The notes: generated from the letters alone by a model not told the origin. A stretch of DNA of 64,000 nt from Pseudocercospora fijiensis CIRAD86 (GCF_000340215.1 NW_006921541.1:2143527-2207526); one strand, 5' to 3'. Counted from the stretch's first letter, positions 22,530 through 34,048 are shown. Translations and numbers: made by a program.

Positions 22530-23797
22530 AATTCCACGTACAGTGCTGCAACACACAGCCTCTTCGCGATACCTCCGAGCTCTGAGTTTGGTCAGCCACG
22601 GGTCGTCTCTCGCGAACCCGCATGCAGGCTTTACAGATGCCAGCCAAGAATACAGCGAGCGAGGACATCTCGCCTAGGGTTCCGCGATCCGGGGCTGTTG
22701 AAAGATCAAACGGGCTACTGCTGCATGTCGGGTCGGTCGGCTTCCATTCTCGCTTCATGCTGGACTTCAGGTTAATGAGATGACACGCTGCGCTGGAACA
22801 AAGGCCCATCCCGGCGGGCGCGTGGCAGCTCGGCATGACGCAGGAGCATTCCTCATCTCATGCATTGCCACAACCAACCACAACAACGGCCTCGTGGTGT
22901 GTGCGCTGAAGGCTGGATCTTGTGCAACACACCGGCCTCGTGGCCTCCCGATCTTTTGAAGTCCACATCTGCACGTCGCGTGGGCTCCCGGCTTTCCGAC
23001 GAACCGTAAATCTAGGCCTGCCTACCACAGTGCGCCGACATGTTGCACCCGAAAAGCCATTGTGCTGTGTTCTCCGAATGCTGAACGTCACATCTCACAA
23101 AGTCGATGTTTGACAGGTATGGCCGTTGCAGTGTCGATGGGGCTCTCTGCGCGAAATTCTCGATTGCTTCTACAAGTTCCGCTCCGACTTTCAGCCAACC
23201 GCCACATCATGCGCTCCGCCACATCGGCACTAACGCCATTCCCGGCCTAGATAGACGAGTGCTGACGACCCTTCTCGCCTCTTCTCGAGTCTATTCTATG
23301 CCCGCGCATTCCTCTGCGCCTCGCAAACGACCATGGCACCCACAACAGGCGAAAGATGCGAAGGCTCCTGCTCCATGAGGGGCCTCGGCGTGCATCTGCT
23401 TGGATACTCTGGCCTGCGAGATGATTTTCGGCAAGCCATTTCGCTTCAATCGCTTCGTGGTTCTACCGTGCCGCCAGTGCACCGACCCGCAGTATGCCCA
23501 CTGACATCTACACCCTACCCTGCTGGGACCACACACGGCGTCGACTAAGCGTGAAAGCCGCATCGTGAAGGAGTCTGACTTGAGTGGCTGTTCTATCTGA
23601 AATACTTTGCCTGCTTTGCATCCACGAATCCGGTCTTATTCGGTATGCCTGCGGCAATGGTCTGACGAGCTTTCCAACAGAGCAGCCACCCTGCCCGCTG
23701 ACTTGGGAGCCCGGCAGTTGAACGGTGCAACCTGCATTCTCCATCCAAACCGCCTCAATACGCAGTCGTTCCGTGGACTCGTTAGCTTCCATACAAA
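22530..23797. other. Intergenic, 1.3 kb, nothing recognised
   Basis: Between TAN1 and the APH-like gene. Short frames on both strands (for example 22,519-22,836 and 23,508-23,792 on the minus strand) have no family features and conflict with each other. Composition is ordinary. Confidence 0.55.
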
Positions 23798-24868
23798 ATG
23801 ACGGTCGCCGTCCAGGAGCCCATTCATCCTTCGAGCGTATTCAGACTCAAAATGACCACGAGATCGTCAACATCACCAGACCGAGCATCAGTCCAGCGAG
23901 TTGCAGCGCAAGCACTCCAGACAAAGGCAGTGACAGTAGAGAGATGCAATGGCGCCGTCTTTCGAACATTCAGGCTCCAATCTTCGTCCGATTTCTTTTA
24001 CGTCCTACGATGTTGTCCCTCGACGAGTGTCAGGCTGCTTCATCATGAGGAGGACCGACTCCAGGCTGAAGCTCTGATTCTGCAAGCATTACGAGGCCGA
24101 TCAGACCTTCTCGTTCCTCGATTAATCGAATACTCAAACACCTCAGCAGCGATCGGAAGTCTCTACTGCATCAGCGGGCCTTTCAGAGGTGCTGTACTTT
24201 CTGACGTTGAACCACGCATGTCGACACAAGCCCTATCGAGCACAGACAAGAGTCTGGGTCAATATGTGCGGAGGCTCACATATATCTCTGGATCGACATT
24301 CGGTGCCGTAAGGCCGAACAGCTCAAGCTCTGGAGCCTCACCATGGTCGAGATGCTTTGCAACGATGCTGGAGTCAGTGCTTTGGGATGCTGAAGATGCT
24401 CTTGTCAGTCTACCATATGACTTCGTTCGGGAACAAGTACGAAAACATCGATCCTCGCTCGACCTGATCACCCAGCCGAAGCTTTTCTTACTTGAGATGG
24501 TCAACGACAAGAACTTGCTCGTCGACACAAAATGCTGGACGATTTCCGGTGTCTTGGACTTTTCGACTGCCACCTGGGGCGACCCGTTCATGTCGGACTG
24601 CTTTTACAACCCATCTGTCGCCTTTGTGGAGGGTTTTGGTAAGCTGCCGAATTCGACGACCGATGAGCGAATACGTCAGTACCTGTAAGGGCTTTAAAAC
24701 TTATGAAAACTATTACAAATTACTGACTTCGTTTGAAGGTATATCCTCTATCATTCTTTACTGGCGATAGTGCGACAATGCTACCGGCCTTCAGAAGACG
24801 GCGACGAGCTTGGAGCCCGGCGGAACCTCACCACCGCCTTGACACAATTATCAAGCATCGGCGGATGA
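23798..24868 (+). CDS. APH-like (aminoglycoside phosphotransferase fold) protein
   Basis: A fungal member of the protein-kinase-like APH/choline-kinase fold, 338 residues. Exons are 23798-24684 and 24739-24868. The 54-bp intron GTAAGG...TGAAG has a TACTGAC branch site and completes the C-terminus YLYILYHSLLAIVRQCYRP. Family-like segments are LLHHEEDRLQAEALILQAL (charged helix), LLVPRLIEYSNT, YCISGPFRG, SLGQYVRRLTYISG, a region aligning with the catalytic loop (VNDKNLLVD) and GVLDFSTATWGDPFMSDC. The usual HGD of the catalytic loop is replaced by V-N-D, so activity is uncertain and it might be a pseudokinase. Many fungal genomes hold families of these proteins with unknown substrates. The antibiotic link in the name does not imply resistance. 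Confidence 0.85.
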
Positions 24869-25690
24869 ACCAAGAAGGATGGTTGCCCAATACAAGCCAA
24901 GCATGAGCGTATGGCGCAACGAGCGAGCATGAATGAGCGGGCAGGGCGTTCTTGCGAGGATAAAACTTCGAACTCTGTGTTGCATATGAAACAAGATCCT
25001 TCACTTCAGCTCGAACTTCCGCATGGGCCTCAAGAGATGACGTCTCACCTCTTGCCATTCTCTCTGCGATCGATTTGCTCGGCCGAGATCTTTTCGCTGT
25101 AGCGACCTCGGCTGATGAGAGTCAAGATTCTGATTTGTTTGACTAGCAGTTCACGACTCCCCAGTCCGAACCAAAGCACGCGAAATAATCCGTACCGGGT
25201 TCCTGAAGTCTGCAACCCTGCCACGCCCAACTCTTAGTGGGAGATTGCTTGCCGGGATGTTGCTTGACGTAGGTACTGTGAGATTTATTTCCTTCGCTGT
25301 GCATACCGATTCTCCTTCCAAGGCCGCCATCTCGGCTCGAACACTTAGTACATCTTCAAGCATCTCTCAACAGCTTCCAAAGATTAGATCTCAACAAAAA
25401 TTCTTCGTCATTCGTAGAATTGCTGATGTCCTGGCTGTTGTATATAAGATGCAGGAACACGACACCATGCTTGCACGTTACCAGACCTTCGGGCTCATTC
25501 ACCAGCCTGGCAAATTGCTAATATTTGCTATGATGAACTCTACAAGGCTACCGCCGACCAGGTACGAGAAAAAAACTTCTTGGACACCACCGAGGCACAA
25601 CAAACCGCATTCGCTCATCAAAGGGAAGAAGAAGACATGCGATTCAAAGAATTGTGATCTCGCGTCTACTATTCGACCTTCGCAATCGCG
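24869..25690. other. Upstream region of the HET gene with a weak small frame
   Basis: This 0.8-kb region holds the HET gene promoter. A TATATAAG box lies at 25,441-25,448. Just after it, a plus-strand frame ends in hydrophilic coding-like sequence (YDELYKATADQVREKNFLD ... REEEDMRFKEL) with a TGA near 25,656, about 35 bp before the HET start codon. It could be a short upstream gene, an unrecognised 5' exon, or chance. A second frame overlapping it in another phase runs through the HET start and is less convincing. Confidence 0.35.
25441..25448 (+). promoter_or_regulatory. TATA-like box upstream of the HET gene
   Basis: TATATAAG, 243 bp upstream of the HET start codon. It may instead serve the small frame described in this region. 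Positional evidence only. Confidence 0.35.
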
Positions 25691-28600
25691 ATGGATCATC
25701 TCGACTATCCACAAGACAGCCTACCTCTCGAAATCCAAATCCCACTCGTCGCGACAGAAAAATATTGCGACGCGGTCGCGTTCGACTCTTTCCCTTCCCA
25801 ACGCGGCTATCGCTTTGCCCAAGGACGGATATCTTTGAAAGAAATCCTCCGGCATGGACCCGCTCGTGCGATCGCGTTTCTTCAAGAATGGATGTGGTTT
25901 GGCCCGCTGAAACTCGCGTTGGGGGATTCTTTTGTGTACAAGGATTTCGTGCGGCAGGATGCCACGACGGGGAGGAATGTGGTTTGTACGGTGCGGTTGA
26001 AGGAGTGGATGCTGGAGAAGAGGGAGCGCGTGGTGGATGGGACGGTGCCGGCGCTTTGTAGGAAGATGTTGGGGATTTGCGAGATTTTGGATCGTGCGGA
26101 TGCGAGTCTGGCGGGTTCGGCGGGGTGGGCCAAGGATTGGGCGGCGGTGTGGTTGTCGATTCGCGTGTTGATTGAGACTTTGTTGGCGTTGGGGAGGAAG
26201 AGGAAGAGATCTCATCATCGGACGCGGATTGGTGCTCCTCCGAAAAATGCGGCTTCGTGGCAGTTGCTGGTGTCGACGATGCGGGAGAGGCCGGGATGGT
26301 GTGTGCATCAGATTGATAAATTTCGAGAGGTCATGTCTTTTACGGCGGTTGTCTATATTGGGAGTCTGAAGCGGTATCCGACGTCTTGGGTCGATCACGA
26401 TCAGTGCCGGGGCGAGAAGAATTGTGTTGCGTTCAACATTGACAAGAGCACCTTCGACCATGTGCACGTAGAGCCAGGCTGCACGTGCTCGGCAATCGAA
26501 GCTCCGGTGGAGGAAATGCATGACATTGTGGGCACGGGTGGCATAGCATATGTTCAGTGCGCGCGTGCGACGAACGGAGAGCTGCGATTCACGTATCGAA
26601 GAGCCACGCCTTGTACGAGATATGTTGCTTTGTCACACTTGTGGGCAGACGGAATCGGCAATCCGCACAGGAACACCATATATCAATGCCAGCTCGAAAA
26701 GATCGTGGAAAGGGTCGCAGTGGCCGACGCAGCTATCTCGAAGATTCCGGTAGTGGACGGCGTGACGGGAGCGTTACCGGGGCATCATAGCCTTCGGCGT
26801 CGACTTTTGAAGGGGCAACCTTCGAAGCTGCCGAGCGGATATGTTGCCAACTTTTGGCTGGATGCACTCTGCGTGCCAGTGGTGTTACCAGAGCACGACT
26901 CGCGACGTATGCTGTCTTTGAGGCTGAAGGCGTTGTCGAACATCGCTCTGACATATGCCATGGCGACTGGCGTGTTGGCAATCGACCAAGAGCTGGAACA
27001 TATCACACCTACCATGGACGAAGCGGAAGTGACAGCTCGAATCGCAGTTTCTGGCATCAACACACGATGCTGGACCTACCACGAGGCCACCTTCGGGAGG
27101 TTGATATCATACTGGTGCGGTCATGGTCCAATAACTATTGCGCCATGGACCACAATGCCCTCACCAAAGCGGCATAAACGGCTTGACCTCATACCAGCCA
27201 GAGATACCTCAGACAAGGCTCTACGACTGGCGCGCAATTGGTATCCCCTTCTCGACACTCCTTGTTCGGCGACCTTGGGCAAGGAGGCGAAATTGATCGA
27301 GCCCGACGAATCCGGTGGGGCGCGCAACAAATCTTCAAGGCTGACGCAAGGCGGCAAGCTGCGAATATTCCTGTCGGAGTCCATTAATCTAAGTCGAAAC
27401 CCAGCTCGCAACGGATACCGACTGACAGGCAGGAATTGGTCAAAAGATGCTATCAGAGGTCGCCTTTACAACAATCGGGCCGTTCGATTCGGATACGTCT
27501 GGAACGCTTTACGTGCGCGAAGCAGTACAAACACCGAGGATACTGTCATCGCCCTAGCCAATCTGCTCGATCTGGACGCTCTCGATATCGTGGCGATGCG
27601 TCCGGAGCAGCGCATGAAAGCCATATTGAGAGCATATCGATGCTTTCCCGCCGACTTGTTGTTCGCAAATGGTCTCGATCGACTTAGTGATGAGGATGGC
27701 CCCAGTTGGGTCCCTGCGCATCCTCTTGGGTCGGAATCTTTGACTTTTCGCGAGTGGAGAGGCATCAAGTTCAACTCCCGTGCAGAGCGCGTATCGTCGC
27801 CAGGTCTCGCATACAATGCCGTTGAGATCACGCCGGATGGGGTCTTGTTGAAGCATTTTACCATTACCGTGGAGCCGAAGAAACAACCCAAAAAGGCAAA
27901 GACTTTCCACGTCGGTAAAGACGTGCCCATCGCGCTGGACTCTAGCGACGGCAAGCCTCCGAAAACTTTTACCGTTCCCTGGAAGGTTGTAAAGCTCAAT
28001 GGACCACTTGTAGCTTCTGGCTACTTCCACTTGAATGGTAAGGACATCTGGGGCAAGCCTGACGATGCTTTTTATCATTTCAAGCTCGAGCGTAATGAAG
28101 CCGCAACCTCACAGCCTGGCTCGGCTGGGAATATTCTCTTGATCTTGAACTATCCCAGAGGTGCGGAGGCTGAACACAAAAGCACTTGTAATGGTTGCGC
28201 GGTCATTCGAATTGGCATGAAGGATAAAACCGCAAGATCGAACTACGCATGTCCGTTATTGTGGTATCGGGTACCAGATTCGTATGCGAAGCAGTCCGGG
28301 AATCTTTTCGAGGCAGAGGTGCAGGAGGAATTGGATGTGCTTATTTGCTCTGGTAAGTTACTGCTCCCAACCCTACAGTGTTCCGACTCGACTGACAGTT
28401 TGCAGATGTTGCCCGATGGCCTCGCACGCGGCTCAGACCAAATGTCTTTGACAAGGAACCACGAGAGGAGAACGTTGCGATCTATGGCCTGGTATACGCC
28501 GCACCCTTCGGTGCCGCCCTTGGAGTCGGTCTGGCCATGGCCGATCAGTATAACCAGCTTGTCCCAAATTCTGCCTCAAGGACTATCGTATCTCTGGCCA

Positions 28601-29034
28601 TCTCCTTCCACGCCGCCGCACTTCTATCCGCATGCCTTCAATTCCTACTACATTGCTTCCGCCTAGCTCGACACTGGCTCGTCCTTCTAGAATACCAGTC
28701 GCGCGAGGACCGAGAGCTCCCTTGGTGGGCCGTTCTGCAAGAGGCTTCCCCCGACGCAGACTCCGTCCTGGCTTTTGGCAGCGGAAAATCTGCGTGGTAC
28801 TTTATTTCCGTCATCATTTCGATTTTTCGGGGTTTTGATGCGCTGTGGCGTTTGTGTGGAGCCTCGACCGCGCATACGGATTTTGAGCCTGAGATTGAAC
28901 TCCGTGAGATTCGGCCGGGTGTTTGGAGTAAGAATCGGAATCATAGTACTGTGGTGATTTCACCGCCGCTGCCGACGCCGGTGGTTAGAGTTATCCCGGA
29001 TCAGGAGGAAGCTGCGCCTTCACCGTCGCGATGA
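25691..29034 (+). CDS. HET-domain (heterokaryon incompatibility) protein with C-terminal membrane segments
   Basis: A 1,096-residue protein from exons 25691-28352 and 28406-29034, with a 53-bp intron (GTAAGT, CTGAC branch, TGCAG). HET-domain proteins trigger cell death after fusion of genetically different hyphae; some respond to other non-self signals. The HET core runs from about residue 308 to 475: RYVALSHLWADGIGNPH, FWLDALCVP near residue 388, and RCWTYHEATFGR near residue 460. The family's usual L-W-T-x-Q-E is W-T-Y-H-E here. The roughly 300 residues before it and 400 after it have no recognised domain. After the intron lie hydrophobic helices (VAIYGLVYAAPFGAALGVGL, VSLAISFHAAALLSACLQFL, AWYFISVIISIFRGF), suggesting membrane attachment. 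The G/T-ending codons from 25,905 to about 26,350 differ from flanking codons. Confidence 0.88.
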
Positions 29035-30298
29035 TTTTTGGTGCGCGTATCAAGTCACTGTGGCTGCTAGTACACTCGTTCCCTGCCTGGAGCATGATTT
29101 TTGCCAAGGAGGAACACTTTCGGATCGACCTGTGTTGCAATCGGCAACCCATCACAGAGAATTTTTCGCGTTGACGAGACCACGTTCCGGACACTGGTGT
29201 CGAAGGAAGTTACACTGAACGAGGCCATTTCAGTGGCTACAAATTTCTGTGCCGAATTGCACGGTTCCTAGATGGACAGGAGGCCTTTGGAGGCAAGAAG
29301 AATACCGAAAAGTGGCGCAACGTCGATGTCGTTCTGGGGGGGTCAAGGCTTCTCGGCCGTTGGTATTCGTGCAGCGCTGTACCAGGTGCTGGAAGTCGTA
29401 CGGAGGCATAGCATCGCCTAAAATCGAATGCATTTGAGTTGGAATTCGGATTATCTACTACAGTACCTGGTCAAGGTCAGTCATAATATTCGTCCGATAG
29501 ATGTAGATGTCTCTTACATTGTATATACATGTGCAAGCAGAAACACTCCCGTCGTTGGTCTAGATGTTGTTATTCCCTATGTGTTGCCTGAATTGGAATG
29601 CTCGCCCGCATCTTCGAGGAGGATGTGCATAGTCTACGGTGTCGAACCGTGAGCTGATCTGGAAGTCTGGAACATAACCAGTACTGGCTTTGATCACAGC
29701 GGGGATCATCTGCCAGACTTGGCGACCTCGTCTTCACTGGTACGATACGAATCACGATGCCGCTGGTAACTTTTACAGCATTCACTTTCTTCTTAGCGCA
29801 TCGAGTTCTCCTGTAGCATGGCAGGATGTGAGGCTTGTGAGCACTCCTTTCAACTTTGCAGCAAGGAGGAAATTAGAGGGCGTAATATTACGATAAGCGT
29901 GGTCAAAAGCAAGACATCCGAAGCGTATACAAGCCAAATAAGTGTCTCGGCGCCGAGTACATGCAGCATACTATAAGGTACCAAGATGTAGGAAGAAGGA
30001 TCGTGGATCCGACGAGGCCGGCCGGCATGGTCCTTTTGATTCCGCAGTCGGTGGAAGGGGGTTGAACCATTCTATGGCAGACGCTCGAAGATGGGACGAT
30101 GCTATGTGGCCTTTGGGTAGTGTTGTGGGTTTACAGCCCCTGAGAAATGGAGGTTGTGTACATCGTATATTATACTGGTGTACACCCATGGATACACATC
30201 GGGTATACCCGAATACCAGGATATCCGAGCAATATTAAGCAGCTTGGCGGGTTGTGGGCGGGATATAAAGTACCGTACAGGCAGGTACTGCCTGAGGT

Positions 30299-30672
30299 GG
30301 CCGAGCGAAGCGATAGCTGAGCGGAATAACAGTCCTGAAGTTGGGAGTGCCTGCTGGTTTGCCTCTTGCCTGCCTGCCTGCCTCCTGCCCTCCTGCCTGC
30401 CTTCCTGCCCTCTGTACCGGCCCCCGGCTGCTGTTAGGCACTCAACAGATTCATCAGGCCAATACTTCCTTTTGATTTCTTCCAATCAGAGGCCTGGCTG
30501 GATTTGTATGAGCGCATCTTCAAATTGAACCCCCGGCGAATACCTCGCACGTGATTCTACCAACTTCTGACTGTTATTCCGCTCAGCTCGTAAACAGACA
30601 ACACCTCCGCATCCTCGTCGCAAGCTCCTCGAATGCTCCGGCTTATGCCTGTTTACATCGCTTCGCTCGGAT
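30299..30672. repeat. Imperfect inverted repeat, possible MITE
   Basis: The left arm AGCTGAGCGGAATAACAGTC (about 30,315-30,334) is followed by AAGTTGG. The right arm contains the exact reverse complement GACTGTTATTCCGCTCAGCT (about 30,568-30,587), preceded by CCAACTTCT. Farther out, CCGAGCGAAGCGAT (about 30,301-30,314) pairs with ATCGCTTCGCTCGG (about 30,658-30,671). GTGTACACC-like words also recur outside the arms. The arms flank a CCTG-rich spacer. Such spaced arms fit a decayed MITE or a foldback element. No target-site duplication was identified. Confidence 0.6.
30366..30410. repeat. CCTG/CCTGC microsatellite
   Basis: Repeated CTGCCTGCCTGCCTCCTGCC units lie in the spacer of the inverted repeat. 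It is of no coding value. Confidence 0.8.
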
Positions 30673-31871
30673 CAGCGTATCCGATAACTCCGCCTTGTGT
30701 ATACACAACGAGCTCGCCTAAAAGGGTCGTATACATAGTGTATTACAGAGCGTGTACACCATCCACAGGTTGGTGGACCCCATCACTACCTTTGGGTTGC
30801 GACGGTCCCCTTTTTCCCCCAATCTCCACAAAGTCTAAAAAAAATCCAAACAAGCTTATTGTGAGAGACTAAAGCTAATGCCAAGATCTTGGCAAGAAAA
30901 GGGGAGGTTCTTCCATCCAGCCTTCGCCGCTCCTTTCACCCAAGCCACACTTGTAAAGACAGCCAAACAGCTACCGACGTGAAACTCTCACCAGTCAAGA
31001 CGCATCGGAGCGCTCGACGAGGTCTAGCGTCAGGAACAACCGCCTTGGCCTTATTCATGCGATGCGAAGCGAAGCTCGTGTTCGGTCTAGCACTCTGCAC
31101 TTCTCCAGACTCACCATCTCCACAATCGATGACAGTTGCTTGGCATCTGCTAAATGAGGACGAATGAGCCGATCAGATCTGCAATAAGCGAGTCCCGCAG
31201 TTCTGCTTGCCCTGTGCTATCTCCGCCCGTATGGAAGGACGGGAGACATGGAAACCTAAAGTCCACGAGACATGTTGAGAGACAGGCACAGCCTCGCAAC
31301 GTCGACCATCTTACTGCAAGCGATGTGTTGTGGAGGCAAAATAGAGTCATACAGCCTTGGCCTATTACTCTCTGATCCGATTATGCTTCGTCCTCAATTT
31401 CCCAAAACGCCATTGTTCGATCTGCCACGTGCGGCCTACCACTGTAATGGAAGCCACGCTAGTGCCTCCTGTCCAACTGGGCTTGAAGCATATCTGGTTC
31501 GGCGTCATCGGATTGGCCATGCCTCTGGCTCGTGGTCTGACCAGGAACAGTGCTCATGTCTGCGCAATAGCCAAGCGACCACCCGTCCGGCAAATGCTTT
31601 GCCTCCGCCCTTTGGGCTCACCAGTCAGAAGTCTGGCCATACTCGGGATCAAGCCATCAATACGAGGCAGGCCGCGGCTGGCAACTTCCACGTCCCTTCA
31701 CTGGAGGTCGGTGTTCCGCGCCTACCAAACAAAGTCGTGACTCCCGTTGTGGCATGGGCACGCCTCGCTCTACGCCAACATCAACGTGAGAGCCGTCCAT
31801 CGGCTACTAAGAGGGACGAGAACTTGTGGGAGCAACAGCAACAAACGGCCGACCAGGCTACAGGATTTCTG

Positions 31872-31877
31872 TATAAG
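31872..31877 (+). promoter_or_regulatory. TATA-like box of the small secreted protein gene
   Basis: TATAAG lies 121 bp before the start codon and is followed by a long CT-rich stretch up to the ATG. This TATA plus pyrimidine-rich leader is typical of strongly expressed filamentous-fungal genes. Confidence 0.5.
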
Positions 31878-31997
31878 TATGGCCTCTAGTTCCCATCTCG
31901 ACAGCCTTTTCTTCTCATCCACCATCATCCACTTTCACCAACTAGCACACTCTTCTTTTTATTCCCCACATTCGTTACGCAACCACAATCTTTTCAA

Positions 31998-32805
31998 ATG
32001 AAGTTCACTCTCTTCGCTACTGCCGCCTTCGTGGCTGGCGCCATTGCTGTACCAACTTCCCCGTCTTCTTACAATAGCGATCCCTGCGACGGCCTGTCCA
32101 AGGCGTACAAGGAGTGCAAGGCCATTCAGGACCACGACTACGACCTTTGGCAGGCGGCCATCAAGTACGAGGCTCTCCAAAAGTCCCAGTACGAATCCTG
32201 CAAAAAGCTTGAGGCCAAGTACGAGGCAGACTACAAGACCTGCAGCGCGAAAAAGGCAGACGCAAAGAAGGCATACGATGCCGCCAAGGTAGGGAACCAT
32301 TTTAGTCAGTTTCCTCGTACTGCCCATGGCTAACAACCTCACAGAAGGATGAGGATGCTGCTGCCAAGGAGTACAACTCGTGCGAATCGAAATCCAAGCC
32401 AGAGTACAAGAAGAAGTGAGCAAATTCCACCCTCGAATTGCAGCATTGTTACTGACGCCATTGTTACAGGTGGGACGACGCCAAGAAGGCATCAAAGAAG
32501 GCCTACAACGACTGGAACAACTGCTGTGAGGATCCTGAGAAGAAGTACGAGGATCAGGTCCAGAAGTGCAAGAAGGAAGGAACGGAGTGGAAGGGTAAGC
32601 CCATTACATCCCACAAACCTTTCCACCGAAGCACAAAATCTAATTCTCTCTCACAGCTGCCTGGGAAAAGAACGCCGCCGCCGAGGCCGAACTCCACAAG
32701 CAGGAAGGCATCTGCAACTGGAAGCGTGATCAGGTGAACGACTGTGAGAAGAAGAACCAGGACCCAAAGCAGCCTTCCGGCTACAACAAGCCAAAGGGTT
32801 ACTAG
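31998..32805 (+). CDS. Small secreted, Lys/Cys-rich helical protein (candidate effector)
   Basis: A 211-residue secreted protein in four exons: 31998-32288, 32345-32415, 32470-32594 and 32657-32805 (introns 56, 54 and 62 bp, all GT...CAG). Residues 1-18 are a clear signal peptide (MKFTLFATAAFVAGAIAV). The mature part is strongly helical, rich in Lys, Ala, Glu and Tyr, and has ten cysteines spaced roughly every 12-30 residues, often as C-K or K-x-C pairs (KECKA, ESCKK, KTCSA, NSCES, NCCED, QKCKK, GICNW, NDCEK). The spacing suggests an internally repeated helical hairpin stabilised by disulphides. I do not recognise a family. The properties fit a secreted colonisation or effector-like protein, but wall or storage functions are possible. 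The gene lies 5.7 kb from the transposon island. Confidence 0.88.
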
Positions 32806-34048
32806 AGAAGAAGAAAGAAACTCTCCCCTGCTTCTTGTTATGACCAACCACCACCCTGCCCTGCCACTGAGCAGAACTTCTAGTTTTGATGGGAAGGTTC
32901 TGGGAACAGAGGACTTCCTGATTTGTGTATGTAATGGCTAATCGGCATGAGAGGCTGTGTTATGATATCTAGTGTTTGAAAATCGAATCGAATCGTCGGA
33001 ACAGAGTGGATTTTTTCGATTACTGCTATTCGTATAATAGTGCAAACTTCATCTGAAAATCCGGGTCTGTGTAGGTGTAGAGAAGGAGATGAATCGTCGA
33101 AGGTGAAATCCTGCAAGAACTATTCACTTCCTAGCAAAGCCTCCTCCTACCCTTGCGACGCTTCGACTTCGCTCTCACTACCTATATGGGCATTGAAGAT
33201 GAATTTACGGTTGATTCGAATCATGCAAAGTAATAGAATGCCTGCAGTAATTCTAACCGTCGTGATGAATCGACCGAGAAAAATCATCCCTTGAATTTCT
33301 TAGAGTTGTTCCATTTGGTTGTGCTTTATCAGCCTTCGATTGTTGAGAATTCGTTCTCTGAATCCGGGCTCAGAGTTCGACCCATTCTGTGGCGGAGGGG
33401 TTTAGGTGAGGTGATGTGATAATGTGCTTCATTCATTCACCTGTGCCTTCGTACCGACGTCTTTGAGCCTTTGAGTATAAAGCTATTCAATAGATCGCAG
33501 AGAGCTTGAAAATCGAAATTTTCTTCGAGATCGATAAATAGGCGATTGATATCTGGGATCTTAATCCGTCATTCGCACACACTGTCGAGATTTGAGTCCT
33601 GCGTTTTATAAATCTCAACCTACTACTACCTTACATTCGAATCTCGTATGTGTGTGTTATATGAAAGCTTGAAATCTCACTTTATTTGTCTCGAGACTCT
33701 CTTGGCTACACAGCTCACGTTTAGGTGAGGTGAAACGCCCCCGAAACAACCTTCTTCACTTGGAACGCTTCGACTTCGTTGGGACTTCTATGTAACTGAA
33801 TTCAACCACGGTCAAGTCTGCAGTCGATGATAGCTTCAACTGGCGTATGTGAGAAGTCGTGGCATCGAGGTTCTGCCACGAGCTTCATGATTGGCAATAT
33901 GAAGAGAACAAAGATAGTGTTGACGAAAGGCGATCATTTGTAATTGTCTCCGAAGATTTTGTTGTGCAGAACATGACAGTTTCCAGGAAAACACCTCATG
34001 TGATACCGATCTGCTTTTCAAGCGCCCGCGCCTGAATTCGCCTCACTC
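32806..34048. other. Intergenic, 1.2 kb, no gene seen
   Basis: This is the 3' flank of the secreted-protein gene. Two short motifs recur: GGTTTAGGTGAGGTGA-like sequence near 33,399 and 33,719, and ACGCTTCGACTTCG near 33,158 and 33,761. They may be remains of a local duplication. No convincing frame was seen. Confidence 0.5.

Larger units (their letters stand above)
29035..31997. other. Intergenic, 3 kb, with simple and inverted repeats
   Basis: No gene could be supported. Longer plus-strand frames at 31,272-31,889 and 31,357-31,740 overlap in different phases and translate to low-information sequence. A small hydrophilic frame near 29,220-29,400 has no family features. The region contains an imperfect inverted repeat at about 30,299-30,672 and a CCTG-type microsatellite at about 30,366-30,410, annotated separately. 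The last 130 bp form the promoter and pyrimidine-rich leader of the secreted-protein gene. Confidence 0.5.

Noticed and set aside
25721..26521. A 266-codon open frame on the minus strand
   Set aside because: It lies entirely antisense to the HET gene. The translation is Arg/His/Pro-rich low-information sequence, as expected opposite GC-biased codons.
31272..31889. A 205-codon plus-strand frame upstream of the secreted-protein gene
   Set aside because: It overlaps another long frame in a different phase, runs into the TATA region of the next gene, and shows no protein-like pattern.
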